Positions 34,707 through 46,787 of a stretch of 64,000 nt of DNA are shown here, one piece after another (within the stretch, counting starts at the first letter, position 1; every line of letters begins with the position of its first letter). The notes beneath the pieces are model-generated. The model made no database searches and was not told where the DNA came from. It saw nothing but the letters and a program-made list of their open reading frames with translations. This DNA comes from Proteles cristata cristata (Eukaryota; Chordata; Mammalia; Carnivora; Hyaenidae): assembly GCA_017311185.1 (NCBI GenBank), contig JAESUZ010003526.1:1116001-1180000 (forward strand). Reading direction: 5' to 3'. The translations under genes were made by a program, and so were the position numbers.

Positions 34707-35455
34707 TTTTTTTTTTCTTTTCGAATTTGTATCTAAATTCTAGTGAGTTATCATACAGTGTAATATTGGTTTCGGGAGTAGAATTCAGTGATTCATCACT
34801 TCCATACGACACCCAGTGCTCATCACAACATGCGCCCTCCTTAATGCCCCATCTGGCCCATCCCCCACTCGCCTGCCTCCATCAACCCTCAGTTTGTTCG
34901 CTCTTCGTTGTTAAGAGTCTCTTATGGTCTGTTCCCCTCCTTTTTCCTCCCTCCGATGTTCATCTGTTTTGTTTCTTAAGTTCCACACATGATGAAATCA
35001 TATGACATTTGTTTTTCTCTGACTTATTTTACTTAGCATAATACTCTCTAGCTCCATCCACATCATTGCAAATGGCAAGATTTCATGCTTTTTGATGGCT
35101 TTTTGAGTAATATTTCACTGTGTATAAATGTGGGTGTGCGCGGGCATGTGTGTGTGTGTGTGTGATATACCACGTCTTCTTTATTTAGTCATCACTTGAT
35201 GGACGTTTGGGCTCTTTGCATATGTTGGCTATTGTTGATAGCGCTGCTATAAACATTGGGGTGCATGTACTCCTTAGAATCTGTATTTTTGTATCCTATA
35301 GGTACATACCCAGGAGTGCAATTGCTGGATTGTAGGGTAGTCCTATTTTTAACTTTTTGAGGACCCTCCATACCGGTTTCCAGAACGGCTGCACCAGTTC
35401 ACATTCTCACCAACAGTGCAAGAAGGTTGTCCTTTCTCCGCACCCATGCCAAAAA
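34707..35455 (-). mobile_element. 5'-truncated carnivore L1 3' end (reverse)
   Basis: Reverse of the L1 3' UTR and ORF2 end: T-rich start, CACCCAGTGCTCATCACAAC, then TGCTATAAACATTGGGGTGC and GGTTTCCAGAACGGCTGCAC. Imperfect target copies (TCACAAGAAGGT and TCACCAGAAGAT) flank it. Contains a TG repeat near 35148-35164. It splits the old L1M ORF1. Confidence 0.85.
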
Positions 35456-35511
35456 CAGTCACCAGAAGATCTTCACAGTAGACTTGAGCTGGCATAAGAA
35501 AAAAATAAGCG

Positions 35512-35728
35512 AGGGGCGCCTGGGTGGCTTAGTCGGTTAAGCGTCCGACTTTCTCTTGGGTCATGATCTCGCGGTTCACGGGTTTGAGCCCCGCGTCGGG
35601 CTCTGTGCTGACAGCCAGCTCAGAGCCTGGAGCCTGTTTCAGTCTGTGACTCCCTCTCTCTCTGACCCTCCCCTGCTCACACTGTCTCTCTCTCTCCTAG
35701 AAATAAATAAAACATTTAAAAAAATTTA
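35512..35728 (+). repeat. SINEC_Fc-like SINE
   Basis: GGGGCGCCTGGGTGGCTTAG head. Target copies AAAAATAAGCGA and AAAAATAAGCAA. Confidence 0.94.
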
Positions 35729-36173
35729 AAAAAAAATAAGCAAACTTGATTGTAGATTGACAGAAACTATACAAACTGAAGAATAGAGAGAAAAAAGAAT
35801 GGACAAAAATGAAGAGAGCCTGAGAGAAATATGGGCACCACCGAACACAGTACCACTCATATAATGGGATTCCCAGGAGGAGGCGAAAGAGGAAACGGTG
35901 CAGGAAAAAAAAAAAAAACAACTCAAAGAGACAATGACAGAAATCTTCCCAAATTCATTGAAAAACAGTAACCTCTACATCCAGGAAGCTCAACAAACTC
36001 CAAATAAAATATATACAAAGAAAACCACAAATAGACATTATATGGCAAATATGCTAAAAGTCAAAGCCCGGGGAGAAAAGCTTGAAAGGAACAAGAAAAA
36101 ATCCAAGTTCTGAACTCACAAGAGAACCTGAAAAACATGAACACCCAACTTCTCGGCAAAAACCAGAGCACAG

Positions 36174-36400
36174 GGGCGCCTGGATGGCTCAGTCGGTTAA
36201 GCGTCGAGCTTCGGCTCAGGTCATGATCTCACAGTTTGTGGGTTCAAGCCCTGCGTCGGGCTCTGTGCTGACAGCTCAGAGCTTAGAGCCTGCTTTGGAT
36301 TCTGTGTCTCCCTCTCTCTCTCTGCCCCTCCTCTGCTTGTTCTCTGTCTCTCTCTTTCTGTTTCTCAAAAACAAATATGCATTTAAAAAAAAAAAAAACA
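36174..36400 (+). repeat. SINEC_Fc-like SINE
   Basis: GGGGCGCCTGGATGGCTCAG head, GGGTTCAAGCCCTGCGTCGG B box, A-rich tail, inside old L1M ORF1. Confidence 0.92.
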
Positions 36401-36507
36401 CAGAGTATAAAAGGCAGTGGGGTAACATCCTCAAAGCAGCCAAAGAAATAGCTGTCAGCTAAGAGTCCTGTGTCCAGTAAAGCTCTCTTTTTAAAAATGA
36501 AGGTGAA

Positions 36508-36581
36508 GGGGGAGGGCACTTGTTGGGATGAGCACTGGGTGTTATATGGAAACCAAGTTGACAATAAACTATTTAAGAAAA

Positions 36582-36624
<43 letters not shown>

Positions 36625-37099
36625 GATTTATGTGATAGAAAACTGAATGGTACACAATATTATGTGATTCACAGAAACAGAAACATCTAGGGGCTCCTGG
36701 GTGGCTTAGTCGGTTAAGCGTCCGACTTTCGCTTAGGTCATGATCTCACGGTTCGTGGGTTCGAGCCCTGCGTCGGGCTCTGTGCTGACTGCCAGCTCAG
36801 AGCCTGGAGCCTATTTCAGAGTCTGTGTCTCCCTGTCTCTCTGACCCTCCCCTGCTCACGCTGTCTCTCTCTCTCTCCTAGAAATAAATAAAAATATTTT
36901 TTTAAAAAAGAAAAGAAACAGAAACATCTAGTTTATATAGTCTATGTGACGATAACAAAAATATGCAACATATGCTACGTAATGATTTCTGATCTAGAAT
37001 GGGTGAGTCAGTGATGGGCTTTCTATGAAGTTGGTGGCTACCATTGCATTGGCTAATCAGTATTCATAAAGATTAAAAATCATGACAATGCCAAAAAAT
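36508..37099 (+). mobile_element. 5'-truncated L1 with apparent 3' transduction
   Basis: Begins with the last 65 or so bases of the carnivore L1 3' UTR (TGAGCACTGGGTGTTATATG ... GACAATAAACT), then (AAAT)n at about 36571-36624. Non-L1 sequence follows, with its own ATTAAA (37072-37077) 15 bp before an A-run (37093-37098). The 12-mer AATGAAGGTGAA flanks the whole unit (36496-36507 and 37100-37111), and the old L1M sequence resumes exactly there. A SINE (36691-36913) was inserted in the transduced part. Confidence 0.75.
36691..36913 (+). repeat. SINEC_Fc-like SINE in transduced segment
   Basis: GGCTCCTGGGTGGCTTAGTC head. Exact 18-bp target copies AGAAACAGAAACATCTAG at 36673-36690 and 36914-36931. 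Confidence 0.96.
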
Positions 37100-38163
37100 A
37101 ATGAAGGTGAAATAAAGATTTTCCCACGTAAACAAAGATGCGAGAATGCATTGCCAGCAGACCCACTCTACAAGAAATACTAAAGGAAGAGAAGTCAACG
37201 AGGTGGGGAAGCAGGGGGGCCCTAAGTTCCGTCGTCCCTCAAACAGCACTATCGAGACTAGAAGACTTGGAATTCCAGGAATCCGGGCAGAGACGTCTCC
37301 AGGGGCCCACGGGGACAGTTTCAGGGGCCATAGGTGCGTGATTGCAAATTGGAAGAGATAAAACGGGAGGCACAGGCAGGGAGGGGAGGGATCGCCTTCT
37401 GTGGAGAGAAAAAGGAAGAGAAAGAGAGGCTGTGGACGTGTAGGATTGTATTTGGCCATGAGAAAAACCTCTCTGGACCGCAGACGGGAACAGAAAAAAC
37501 AGAGAAAGAGCCAGTTTCTGACTTGCAGACAGTCTCAGGCGTGACACCCCAGGGCCGCGGGAGGGACTTCCTCCAGATTGGGGCCTGTCGCCCTGTGCAC
37601 GCGCCTGGTGGGGAGGGGAGCCAGCCCCAGGCTTGGTAGCGAGCTCAGAGGTGCCGCTGGAGACAGCAGTCCTGTCCCTGGAGCGCTGTGGGAAGAATAA
37701 CATAGTCGCCCCAAGGAAAAAAGGCCCTGAAGGTGCCTGCCAGTCAGAGGCCCTTTGTGGGCTGGGCAGAGGGGCGCTACTCCAGAACCGGGGCGTGGAG
37801 TGGGGTCTTTTAAGACATCAGGGGTCTGAATCCCAGCCGAGAGCCTAGGGGCTCAGGAGACTGTGGAGCAGGACAAACTGGCCCCCACGGTGCTGTGAGG
37901 ACAGACTGGACAGACTGGTCTGGGACACCTGGTGGCGGAGGAGAGAATGGGGTGTCACCATGTTTCTCCTCGTCACCAACATGGTGGGGCTCCAGGGAAC
38001 AGGACGGTTCGCCCGCCCACAGTAGAGGCGGGACCCACTTCCATCAAACCCCACCCCTCCAGCCTATAACTGTTTTATCTACCAGAGTGACATTGACACT
38101 GACCAGACCAGACAGCCCCTCTTCCAGCCTCCAGCACGACCGCCAGTTCCAAGGTGCCATCAG

Positions 38164-38167
<4 letters not shown>

Positions 38168-38201
<34 letters not shown>
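38168..38201. repeat. (CT)n microsatellite in L1 5' region
   Basis: About 16 CT units, followed at 38307-38331 by eight CCA units. Confidence 0.93.
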
Positions 38202-38574
38202 CTTAAGCCTTATAGTTTCTCTGATTCTCTGCCTGGTCAATTTTTTTTCTTTTCTTTTTCCCTAACCCTATCATTACTTGCTTTGTATGGGATAAGGCTT
38301 TTTCCACCACCACCACCACCACCACCACCCCCTTTTTCATTTTTTTCCAGGGTTATTTCAATGAGCAAATCAAAGCACACCCTGGTGGGAGATCTAAGCC
38401 ACCACTATGAGTAGGGAGATAAAACAGCCAGAGTCACAACAACAGAGAGCACGCAACACACTCCAAAAACACCTCTTGAAGGGCCAGGCCCTGGACAGCG
38501 TATGACCCTTTTTAATACAGTAGTGCTCACAAGTGTAGGACACGTAACTAGCTATTAAAACATGTAAAGGACAG

Positions 38575-38832
38575 GGGCGCCTGGGTGGCTTAGTCTGTTA
38601 AGCGTCCGACTTTCGCTTAGGTCATGATCTCACGGTTCATGTGTTCGGGCCCCGCGTCGGGCTCTGTGCTGACTGCCAGCTCAGAGCCTGGAGCCTGTTT
38701 CAGTCTGTGACTCCCTCTCTCTCTCTGACCCTCCCCTGCTCACGCTGTCTCTCTCTCTCCTAGAAATAAATAAAAAACATTTAAAAAATAAATAAATAAA
38801 TAAATAAATAAACATTAAAAATTAAAAAAAAA
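38575..38832 (+). repeat. SINEC_Fc-like SINE
   Basis: GGGCGCCTGGGTGGCTTAGT head and long (AAAT)n tail. Exact target copies AAAACATGTAAAGGACAG at 38557-38574 and 38833-38850, inside the L1. Confidence 0.97.
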
Positions 38833-38849
38833 AAAACATGTAAAGGACA

Positions 38850-39690
38850 GAAACCTAGCCAAAATGATGAAACAGAAGAACTCAAAAGAAATTCCAGGAA
38901 GAAATGACAGCTAGAGAATTGCTCAAAATAGATATAAACAATATATGTGATCAATAATCTAGAATAATAGTCATAAGATTAATAGCTGGGCTTGAAACAA
39001 GCATAGAAGACAAAAGAGAATCTATTGCTGCAGAGATCGAAGAACTAAGAAACAGTCACGATGAATTAAGAACTGCTGTAAATGAAATGCACAATAAACT
39101 AGTTGCAGTGACAGCAGGGATGGAGGATGCAGAGGGGAGAATATGTGAAATGGAAGATAAAATTATGGAAAATGATGAAGCTGAGAAAAAGAGAAATAAG
39201 AAAATACTAGGCCACAAGGGGAGAATTAGAGAACTAAGTGATTCAATGAAACATAATATTCATATCATAGGAGTTCTACAATAAGAAGAGAGAGAGAAAG
39301 GGGCAGAAGGTTTACTTGAACAAATTATAGCTGAGAACTTCCCTAATCTGGGGAAGGAAGCAGACATCCAAATCCAGGGGGCACAGAGGACCCCCTTCAG
39401 AATCAACAAGAATGGGTCTTCACCATGGCATATCATAGTGAAACTGGCGAGATACAAAGAAAGAATTCTGAAACCAGCTAGGGACAAACTGGCCTTAAGC
39501 TACAAGGATAGGCACATAAGGGTAGTAGCAGACCTGTCCACCGAAACTTGGCAGGCCAGAAGGGAGTGGCAGGAAATATTCAATGTGCTTAATAGGAAAA
39601 ATACGCAGCCAAGAATCCTTTCTCCAGCAAGCCTGTCATTCAGAATAGAAGGAGAGATAAAGGCTTTCCAGACCAACAAGAACTGAAAGA
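38850..39690 (+). pseudogene. L1 ORF1 remnant
   Basis: RNA-binding L1 ORF1 protein relic. A 65-residue frame (39087-39284) has the heptad-like coiled coil around GRICEMEDKIMENDEAEKKR. After a stop and shift, a second frame (39438-39686) has ARREWQEIFNVLNRK and QPRILSPASLSFR, the C-terminal domain. Broken. Confidence 0.85.
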
Positions 39691-39769
39691 ATTCATGCCC
39701 TGACCAGCCTAACCACTCCTGCAGGAGATCCTAAGGGGGACTCTGTGAGTGGCATGCTGCAAAGACTAC

Positions 39770-42700
39770 AAAGGACCAGAGACATCACCACAAACATGAA
39801 ACCTACAGATAACACAATGACACTAAATCCGTATCTTTGAATAACATGTAAATGGACTAAATGCCCCAATCAAAAGACATAGGTATCAGAATGGATAAAG
39901 AAATCAAGATCCATCTATATGCTGTCTACAAGAGACTCGTTTTAGACCTGAGCACACCTTCAGATTGAAAGTGAGGGGATAGAGAACCATCTATCACGCT
40001 ACTAGAAGTCAAAAGAAAGCTGGAGTAGACAAACTTATATCAAACAAACTAGATTTTAGACTAAAGACTGTAACAAGAGATGGAGAATGACATTATATCA
40101 TAATTAGGGGTCTACCCATCAAGAAGAGCTAACAACTGTAAAAGTTTATGCCTCCAATGTGAACCCCCAAATATATAAGTAAATTAATTACAAGTATAAG
40201 CAATCTTATTGATAGTAATCCAGCAATTGTAGGCGACTTTAATACTCCACTTACAGCAATGGACAGATCATCTAGGCAGAAAATCAATAAACAATGGCCT
40301 TGAATGATACACTGGACCAAATGGACTTGACAGATATATTCAGAACTTCTCATCCCAAAGCAGCAGAATACCCATTCTTCTTGAGTGCACATGGAACATT
40401 CTCCAAAATAGATCACATACTGGGTCACAAAACAGCGCTCAATAAACAAAAGAAATGAGATCATAGCATGCATATTTTCAGATCACAATGCTTGAAATCA
40501 ACCACAAGAAACAATTTGGAAAGCCTCCAAATGATGGAGGTTAAAGAACATATTACTAAAGAATGATTGGGTCAGGCAGGCAATTAATTGAAGAAAAAAT
40601 TTAAAACTATATGGAAGCAAATGAAAATGAAAACACGACAGTCCAAACCCTTTGGGATGCAGCAAAGGTGGTCCTAAGAGGAAAATACATTGCAATCCAG
40701 GCCTATCTCAAGAAATTAGAAAATGCCCAAATACAAAACCTAATCTCACACCTAAAGGAACTAGAAGCAGAACAGCAAAGAAACCCCAAAGTCATCAGAA
40801 GAAAAGAACTCAAAGATTAGAGCAGAAATAAATAATATACAATCCAAAAACAAAACAAAGCAAAACAAAACAACCCCAGTAGAACAGATCAATGAATCTA
40901 AAGGCTGGTTTTTTGAAGGAATAAATAAAATTGATAAATTCTTAGCCAGACTTCTCAAAGAGAAAAGAAAGGACCCAAAGAGATAAAATCATGAATGAAA
41001 TAAGAAAGATCACAACCAACACCACAGAAATACAATTATCGGAGAACATTATGAAAAATCCTATGCCGGGGCGCCTGGGTGGCTTAGTCGGTTGAGCGTC
41101 CGACTTTCGCTCAGGTCATGATCTCGCGGTTCGTGGGTTCGAGCCCCGCGTCGGGCTCTGTGCTGACTGCCAGCTCAGAGCCTGGATCCTGTTTCGGTCT
41201 GTGACTCCCTCTCTCTCTGACCCTCCCCTGCTCACGCCGTCTCTCTCTCTCTCTCTCTCTCTCCTAGAAATAAATAAAACATAAAAAAAATTTAAAAAAA
41301 GAAAAATCCTATGCCAACAAACTAGACAACCCCCCAAAAATGGACAAATTCCTAGACACCCACACACTACCAAAATTCAAACAGGAATATATAGAAAATT
41401 CGAACATACCCATAACCAGTGAAGAAATTGAATCAGTTATCAAAAATGTCCCAACAAATAAGAGTCCCGGGCCAGGTGTCTTCCCAGGGAAATTTTACCA
41501 GACATTTAAAGCAGAGTTAATGCCTATTCTTCTCAATCTGTTCCCAAAAGTAGAAATGGAAGGCAGCTTCCAGACTCATTCTATGAAGCCAGCATTACCT
41601 TGTTCCCCAAACCAGACAGAGACCCCACTAAAAAAGAGAGGTAAAGGCCAATATCCCTGATGAACATGGATGTAAAAATTCTCAGCAAGATACTAGCAAA
41701 TAGAATTTCACAGTATATTAAAAAAATTATTCACCATAATCAAATGGGATTCATTCCTGGGCTGCAGGGCTGGTTCGATATTCACAAATCAATCAGTGTA
41801 ATACATCACATTAATAAAAGAAAGGATAAGAGCCATATGATCCTGTCAATAGACGCAGAAAAAGCATTGGGCAAAATACAGCATTGTTTCTTAATAAAAA
41901 CACTCAAGAAAGTCAGGATAGAAGAAAACATACCTTAGCATCATAAAAACCATATATGAAAGGCCCACAGCTAGTATCATCCTCAATGCAGAAGAAACTG
42001 AGAGCTTTCCCCCTGAGATCAGGAACGTGAGAACCATGTCCACTCTTACCAATGTTGTTTAACATAATGTTAAAAGTCCTAGCCTCAGCAATCAGACAAC
42101 AAAATGAAATAAAAGGCATCCAAATTGTCAAAGAAGTCAAACTTTCACTTTTTGCAGATGACGTGATACTCTACATGGAAAACCTGAAAAGCTCCAGCAA
42201 AAACTGCTAGAACTGATACATGAATTCAGCAAAGCCACAGAATATAAAATCAATGTACAGAAATCAGTTGCATTTCTATACACCAAATATGAAACAACAG
42301 AAAGAGAAATGCAGGAATCTATCCCACTTACAATCACACCAAGAATCATAAAATACCTATGAATAAACCTAACCGCAGATGTAAAAGATCTGTATGCTGA
42401 AAACTATAGTAAACTTATGAAAAAAAAAATTGAAGAAGGCACAAAGAAATGGGAAAATATTCCATGTTCATGAATTGGAAGAACAAATATTGGTAACATG
42501 TAGATACTGCCCAAAGCCATCTGCCCATTCAATGCAATCCCAATAAAAATTGTACCAGCATTCTTCTCAGAGCTAGAACAAACTATCCTAAAATTTGAAT
42601 GGAAGCACAAAAGACCTCAAATAGCCAAACTAATGTCGAAAAGAAAACCAACGTGGTAGGAATCACAATCCTGGACTTTAGCCTGTACTACAAAGCTATA

Positions 42701-43368
42701 ATCATCAAGACAATATAATATTGGCACAAAACCAGACACATAGGCTGACAATATAGAATACAGAATTGGACCCACAAATGTATGACCAAAGCAGGAAAGA
42801 ATATCCAATGGAAAAAAGACCATCTTTTTAGCAAATGCTGCTGGGAGATCTGGACAGCCACAGGCAGAAGGGTGAAATTGGACCACTTTATTACACCATA
42901 CACAAAAATAAACTCAAAATGGATGAAAGGCCTAAATGTGAGAGAGGAAACCATCAAGACCTTAGAGAAGAAAGCGGGCAACAACCTCTTTGACCTCAGC
43001 CACAGCAACTTCTTACTTGACACATCTCTGAAGGCAAGGGAGATAAAAGCAAAAATCAACTACTGGGACCTGATCAAAATAAAAAGGTTCTGCACAACAA
43101 AGAGAAAAACAACCAGCAAAACCAAAAGGCAGTCTTCAGAATAGGAGAAGATAATTGCAAATGACATATCAGACAAAAGATTCGTATCCAAAATCCATAA
43201 AGAACTTACCAAACTCAACACCCAAAAAATGAATAATCCAGTGAAGAAATGGGCAGAAGACATGAATAGATGCTTTACCAAAGAAGACATCCAGGTGGCC
43301 AACAGACACATGAAAAGATGTTCAACATCACTCACGATCAGGGAAATGCAAATCAAAACCACATTAAG
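39770..43368 (+). pseudogene. L1 ORF2 remnant (endonuclease and reverse transcriptase)
   Basis: Endonuclease part about 39830-40550; a frame at 40611-40820 (NENTTVQTLWDAAKVVLRGK) is the linker; the RT part includes NKSPGPGVFPGKFYQTFKAE (41340 frame), [20 protein letters not shown] (41660 frame) and a [10 protein letters not shown] active-site segment near 42150. Interrupted by many stops, shifts and a SINE at 41068. Not functional. Confidence 0.88.
41068..41300 (+). repeat. SINEC_Fc-like SINE in L1 ORF2
   Basis: GGGGCGCCTGGGTGGCTTAG head. Exact target copies GAAAAATCCTATGCC at 41053-41067 and 41301-41315. Confidence 0.97.
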
Positions 43369-43492
43369 GGGCACCTGGGTGGCTCAGTTGGTTAAGTTTC
43401 TGACTTCAGTTCAGGTCATGATCTCACGGTTCGTAGGTTTGAGCCTTGCATCAGGCTCTGTGCTGACAGCTCAGATCCTGGAGCCTGCTTCA

Positions 43493-43553
<61 letters not shown>

Positions 43554-43645
43554 CCCTTCTCTCTCTCCCTCCCTCGTCCCCTGATTGCACTCTATCTCTC
43601 TTTCTCACACACATAAAAAATAATAATAACAATAATAAAAGGACA
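43369..43645 (+). repeat. SINEC-like SINE with expanded (CT)n
   Basis: GGGGCACCTGGGTGGCTCAG head, then about 60 bp of CT repeat at 43495-43555. It sits exactly at the broken end of the long L1. Confidence 0.9.
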
Positions 43646-43802
43646 CTGGAAAAAGAAGAGCAAACTAAACTTAAAAAATAAGTAGAAACAAGCAAATAAT
43701 GAAGATTGGAAAAGAAATTAAAGAAGCAGGGAATAGAAAAAAAACAAAGAAAATAATCAAAACAAAAAACTAGTTATTTAAAAATATCAAAAAAAAAAAA
43801 AT

Positions 43803-44038
43803 GGGGCGCCTGGGTGGCTTAGTCGGTTAAGCGTCCGACTTTTGCTTAGGTCATGATCTCGTGGTTCGTGGGTTCGAGCCCCGCGTCGGGCTCTGTGCTG
43901 AATGCCAGCTCGGAGCCTGGAGCCTGTTTCAGTCTGTGACTCCCTCTCTCTCTGACCCTCCCCTGCTCATGCTGTCTCTCTCTCTTTCTCCTAGAAATAA
44001 ATAAAACATTTAAAAATAAATAAATAAATAAATAAAAT
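43803..44038 (+). repeat. SINEC_Fc-like SINE
   Basis: GGGGCGCCTGGGTGGCTTAG head and (AAAT)n tail. Target copies AAAAATATCAA on both sides. Confidence 0.93.
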
Positions 44039-44049
44039 AAAAATATCAA

Positions 44050-45700
44050 CAAAATTGACAAACCTTTAGCTAGGTCAACCAAGAAAAAACGAAATGACTC
44101 AAATTACAAGAATCAGAAATGAAAGGTGGGGCATTACTACTTACTGTACAGAAATGAAAAGGAATGTGAAGGAACATATGAACAATTGTCCACCAGCAAG
44201 TTAGATAACTTAGTTGAAATGGAAAAATTCCTGGAAAGGCATGAAGTACCAAACTGAATCAATGGAAAATAGACAATCTGAGAGATCTATAATAAATGAA
44301 GTGTTTAAAGTAGTAGTAATTAAAGAAAAAAACTATCCACAAAGAAATGTCCAGGCCTAAATGGCTTCATCACTGAACTCTGCCAAATATTCAAAGAAGA
44401 ATTAATACCAGTTCTTCACAAACTCTTCCAAAAAACAGAAGAGGAAGCAACACAACACTCCTATGAGGTCAGCATTAACCTGATGCCAAACCCAGAGCCA
44501 CCAAAGAAAACTAGAGACCAATATCTCTTATGAATATGGATGCAAATCCTGAACAAAATACTAGCAAACCATATCCAGAAATACAGAAAAAGAAAGATAT
44601 GCCATGACCAAGTGAGATTAGCGCAGGAATACAAAGTTGGTTCAACACCCCAAATCAATTAATGTAGTATATCATATAAACAGAACAAAAAGCAAAATCA
44701 CAAGTCATTTCAATAGACTCAGAAAAAAATATTTGACAGAATCCAACACTTCTTTTGATAAAAACACTTAACAAACCAGGCGTACAAGAGAATTTGCTCA
44801 ACATGATAAAAGGTATCTATGAAAAACCCACAGTTAACATCATATTTAATGGTAAAAGACTGACTACTTTGCCCCTAATATCAGGAACAAGGGTGTTCAC
44901 ACTCACCACTTCTGTTCAACATTGTACTGGAGGGACTAGACATTGCAATTGAGTAATTGCAATGCAAAGAAACAAAAGGAATCAATATTAGAAAGGAAAA
45001 AATAAAACTGTTTATAGATAGCATGACCTTGTATAAAGAAACTCCCAAGGAATCCATTTAAAAATATTGAAACTAATAATAAATGATTTTTATCAAAGTT
45101 GCTGGATAATAGATAAATATATAAAAATCAATTTTATTTCTATGCACTTGCAATGACCAATTTGAAAGTTAAAATAATAAAGCAATTTACAATGGCAAGA
45201 ATTAAAACCTTATGAATAAACTTACCAAATAAAGTGCAAAACTTCTACTCTAAAAACTACAAAACAGGGGGCCTGCATGGCTCAGTTGGTTGAGCATCTG
45301 CCTTCAGTTCAGGTCATGATCTCATGGTTCATGAGTTCAAGCCCTGCATTGGGCTTACTGCTACTAGTGCAGACACTACTTGAGATCCTCTGTGACCCCC
45401 CTCTCTGTCTGCCCCTCTCCCACACACTCTCTCTTTCTCTCTCTCTCAAAAGTAAATAAGCATTAAAAAACACTACAAAACATTGTTGAAAAACATTAAG
45501 CGGATCAAAACAATTAGAAAATATCCCATGGAATCATGGATTGGAGGGTTAACATTGTTTAGGTGACAATAATCCTGGCTGACTTCTTGTAGAAATTGAC
45601 AAGCTTATTCTAAAATTCGTATGGAAAATAAAATAAGGTAAAATCCATACGGAATTGCAAGTGGCCCAGAATAGTCAAAGCAATGTAGAAAAGTAAGAAT
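44050..45700 (+). pseudogene. Old L1M ORF2 remnant
   Basis: Degraded reverse-transcriptase region: a short frame at 44755-44952 contains KPGVQENLLNMIKGIYEKPT and VNIIFNGKRL, typical of L1 ORF2. Far more diverged than the L1 to its left, so a separate older element. Confidence 0.75.
45267..45466 (+). repeat. SINEC-like SINE
   Basis: GGCCTGCATGGCTCAGTTGG head, GAGTTCAAGCCCTGCATTGG B box. Target copies AAAACTACAAAACA and ACACTACAAAACA. Confidence 0.9.
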
Positions 45701-45707
45701 AGGTTAG

Positions 45708-45935
45708 AGGACAGGACATCTGGGTAGCTAGGTCAGTTAACCGTCCAACTCTTGATCTCAGCTGAGCTCATGATCTCACAGTTCATTAGATTAAGCCCCG
45801 TGTTGGACTCTGTGCTGACAGAGTGGAGCCTGCATGGTATTCTCTCTCTTCCTCTCTCTGTGCCCATTCCCCATTCATGTACATGATCTTTCTCTCAAAA
45901 TAAATAATAAATTAACTAAAAAATTATTTTTAAAA
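45708..45935 (+). repeat. SINEC-like SINE, old
   Basis: GACATCTGGGTAGCTAGGTC head, a diverged B box region, A-rich tail. Flanks AGAATAGGTTAGAGG and AGAATAGTTTAGGGG. Confidence 0.85.
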
Positions 45936-45947
45936 AAGAATAGTTTA

Positions 45948-46025
45948 GGGGTATCTGGGTGGCTTAGTTGGTTAACCATCTGGTTCTTGATTTCAGCACT
46001 AGGTCATGATCTCACTGTTTCTGTA
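45948..46025 (+). repeat. SINE head fragment
   Basis: GTATCTGGGTGGCTTAGTTG and GGTCATGATCTCACTGTTTC only; the rest is missing. Followed by (CT)n at about 46077-46112. Confidence 0.8.
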
Positions 46026-46072
46026 GTGTTGGCTGTTATTTCTCCTCTTTCATTTCTGATTTGAGTTTTGAG

Positions 46073-46116
<44 letters not shown>

Positions 46117-46224
46117 TTCTCTGATAAGTCTAGCTAAAAACCTGTATTATTGATAGTAAAGGCATACCACATACCAAAAAAAATTTTAATACAGCAAATT
46201 TATACATAACAGTAGAAACATATC

Positions 46225-46748
46225 AGGTCTTGATCTCAGGGTGGTGAGTTCAAGCCTTGAGTGGTGAGTTCAAGCTCAAATTCTTGGACTGTGAGATCAT
46301 GACCCGAGCTGAAATCAAGACTCCAGCGCTTAACCTACTGAGTCACCCAGGCACTCCAAGCATATATTCCTTTAATAAAACCAACTATCGGGTGCGTCTG
46401 AGTGGCTCGGCCAGTTAAGTACCTGACTTCGGAACCTCTATCTCCCTCTCTATCTGCCCCTCCCTAGCTCACGCTCTCTCTCTTAAAAAAAAAAAATTTA
46501 AAAACAAACAAATAAAACCAACTATCACCATTTATGCGGTGCCTGGCTGGCTCAAGTCAGTAAATTACACAACTCTTTTATTTGGGGTGGGGGAGGGGCA
46601 GAGAGAGAGGGAAAGAAGCAGCAATCAAGAGTCAGACACGTAACCAACTGAGCCAGCAGGCACACCCCCACCCCTCCTGCCAGCGTGCGACTCTTGATCT
46701 CAGGGTCGTGAGTTTGAGTCCTACCTTGGGCATGGAGCCTACTTAACA

Positions 46749-46787
<39 letters not shown>

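Larger units (their letters stand above)
37205..43368 (+). mobile_element. Long carnivore L1, decayed and lacking its 3' end
   Basis: GC-rich 5' UTR about 37205-38360 (with CT and CCA microsatellites), ORF1 remnant about 38850-39690, ORF2 remnant about 39770-43368. The sequence stops near ORF2 residue 900-1000 equivalent, at AATCAAAACCACATT, where a SINE begins; no L1 3' UTR follows. Many stops and shifts make it inactive. It separates the ORF1 and ORF2 parts of the old L1M. Confidence 0.8.
34105..45700 (+). mobile_element. Old L1M element, split by later insertions
   Basis: Pieces of one old L1 in order: ORF1 5' part about 34290-34705; ORF1 3' part about 35740-36507 and 37100-37200 (AATGAAGGTGAAATAAAGAT, CAGCAGACCCACTCTACAAG); then ORF2 reverse-transcriptase region about 43650-45700. 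Inside it lie a reverse L1 3' end, a short L1 with transduced DNA, a long younger L1 and about 8 SINEs. That all pieces are one insertion is inferred from order and orientation. All frames are broken. Confidence 0.6.

Noticed and set aside
37926..37943. CTCF-like site in the L1 5' region
   Set aside because: Only about 12 of 14 core positions match and it lies in repetitive L1 sequence; too weak to list.
35500..38840. Regularly spaced similar repeats resembling an array
   Set aside because: They are independent SINE insertions with different target copies; CRISPR arrays do not occur in this kind of genome.
41340..43144. Open frames with reverse-transcriptase-like sequence
   Set aside because: They are pieces of a decayed L1 ORF2 with many stops and shifts, not a host gene.
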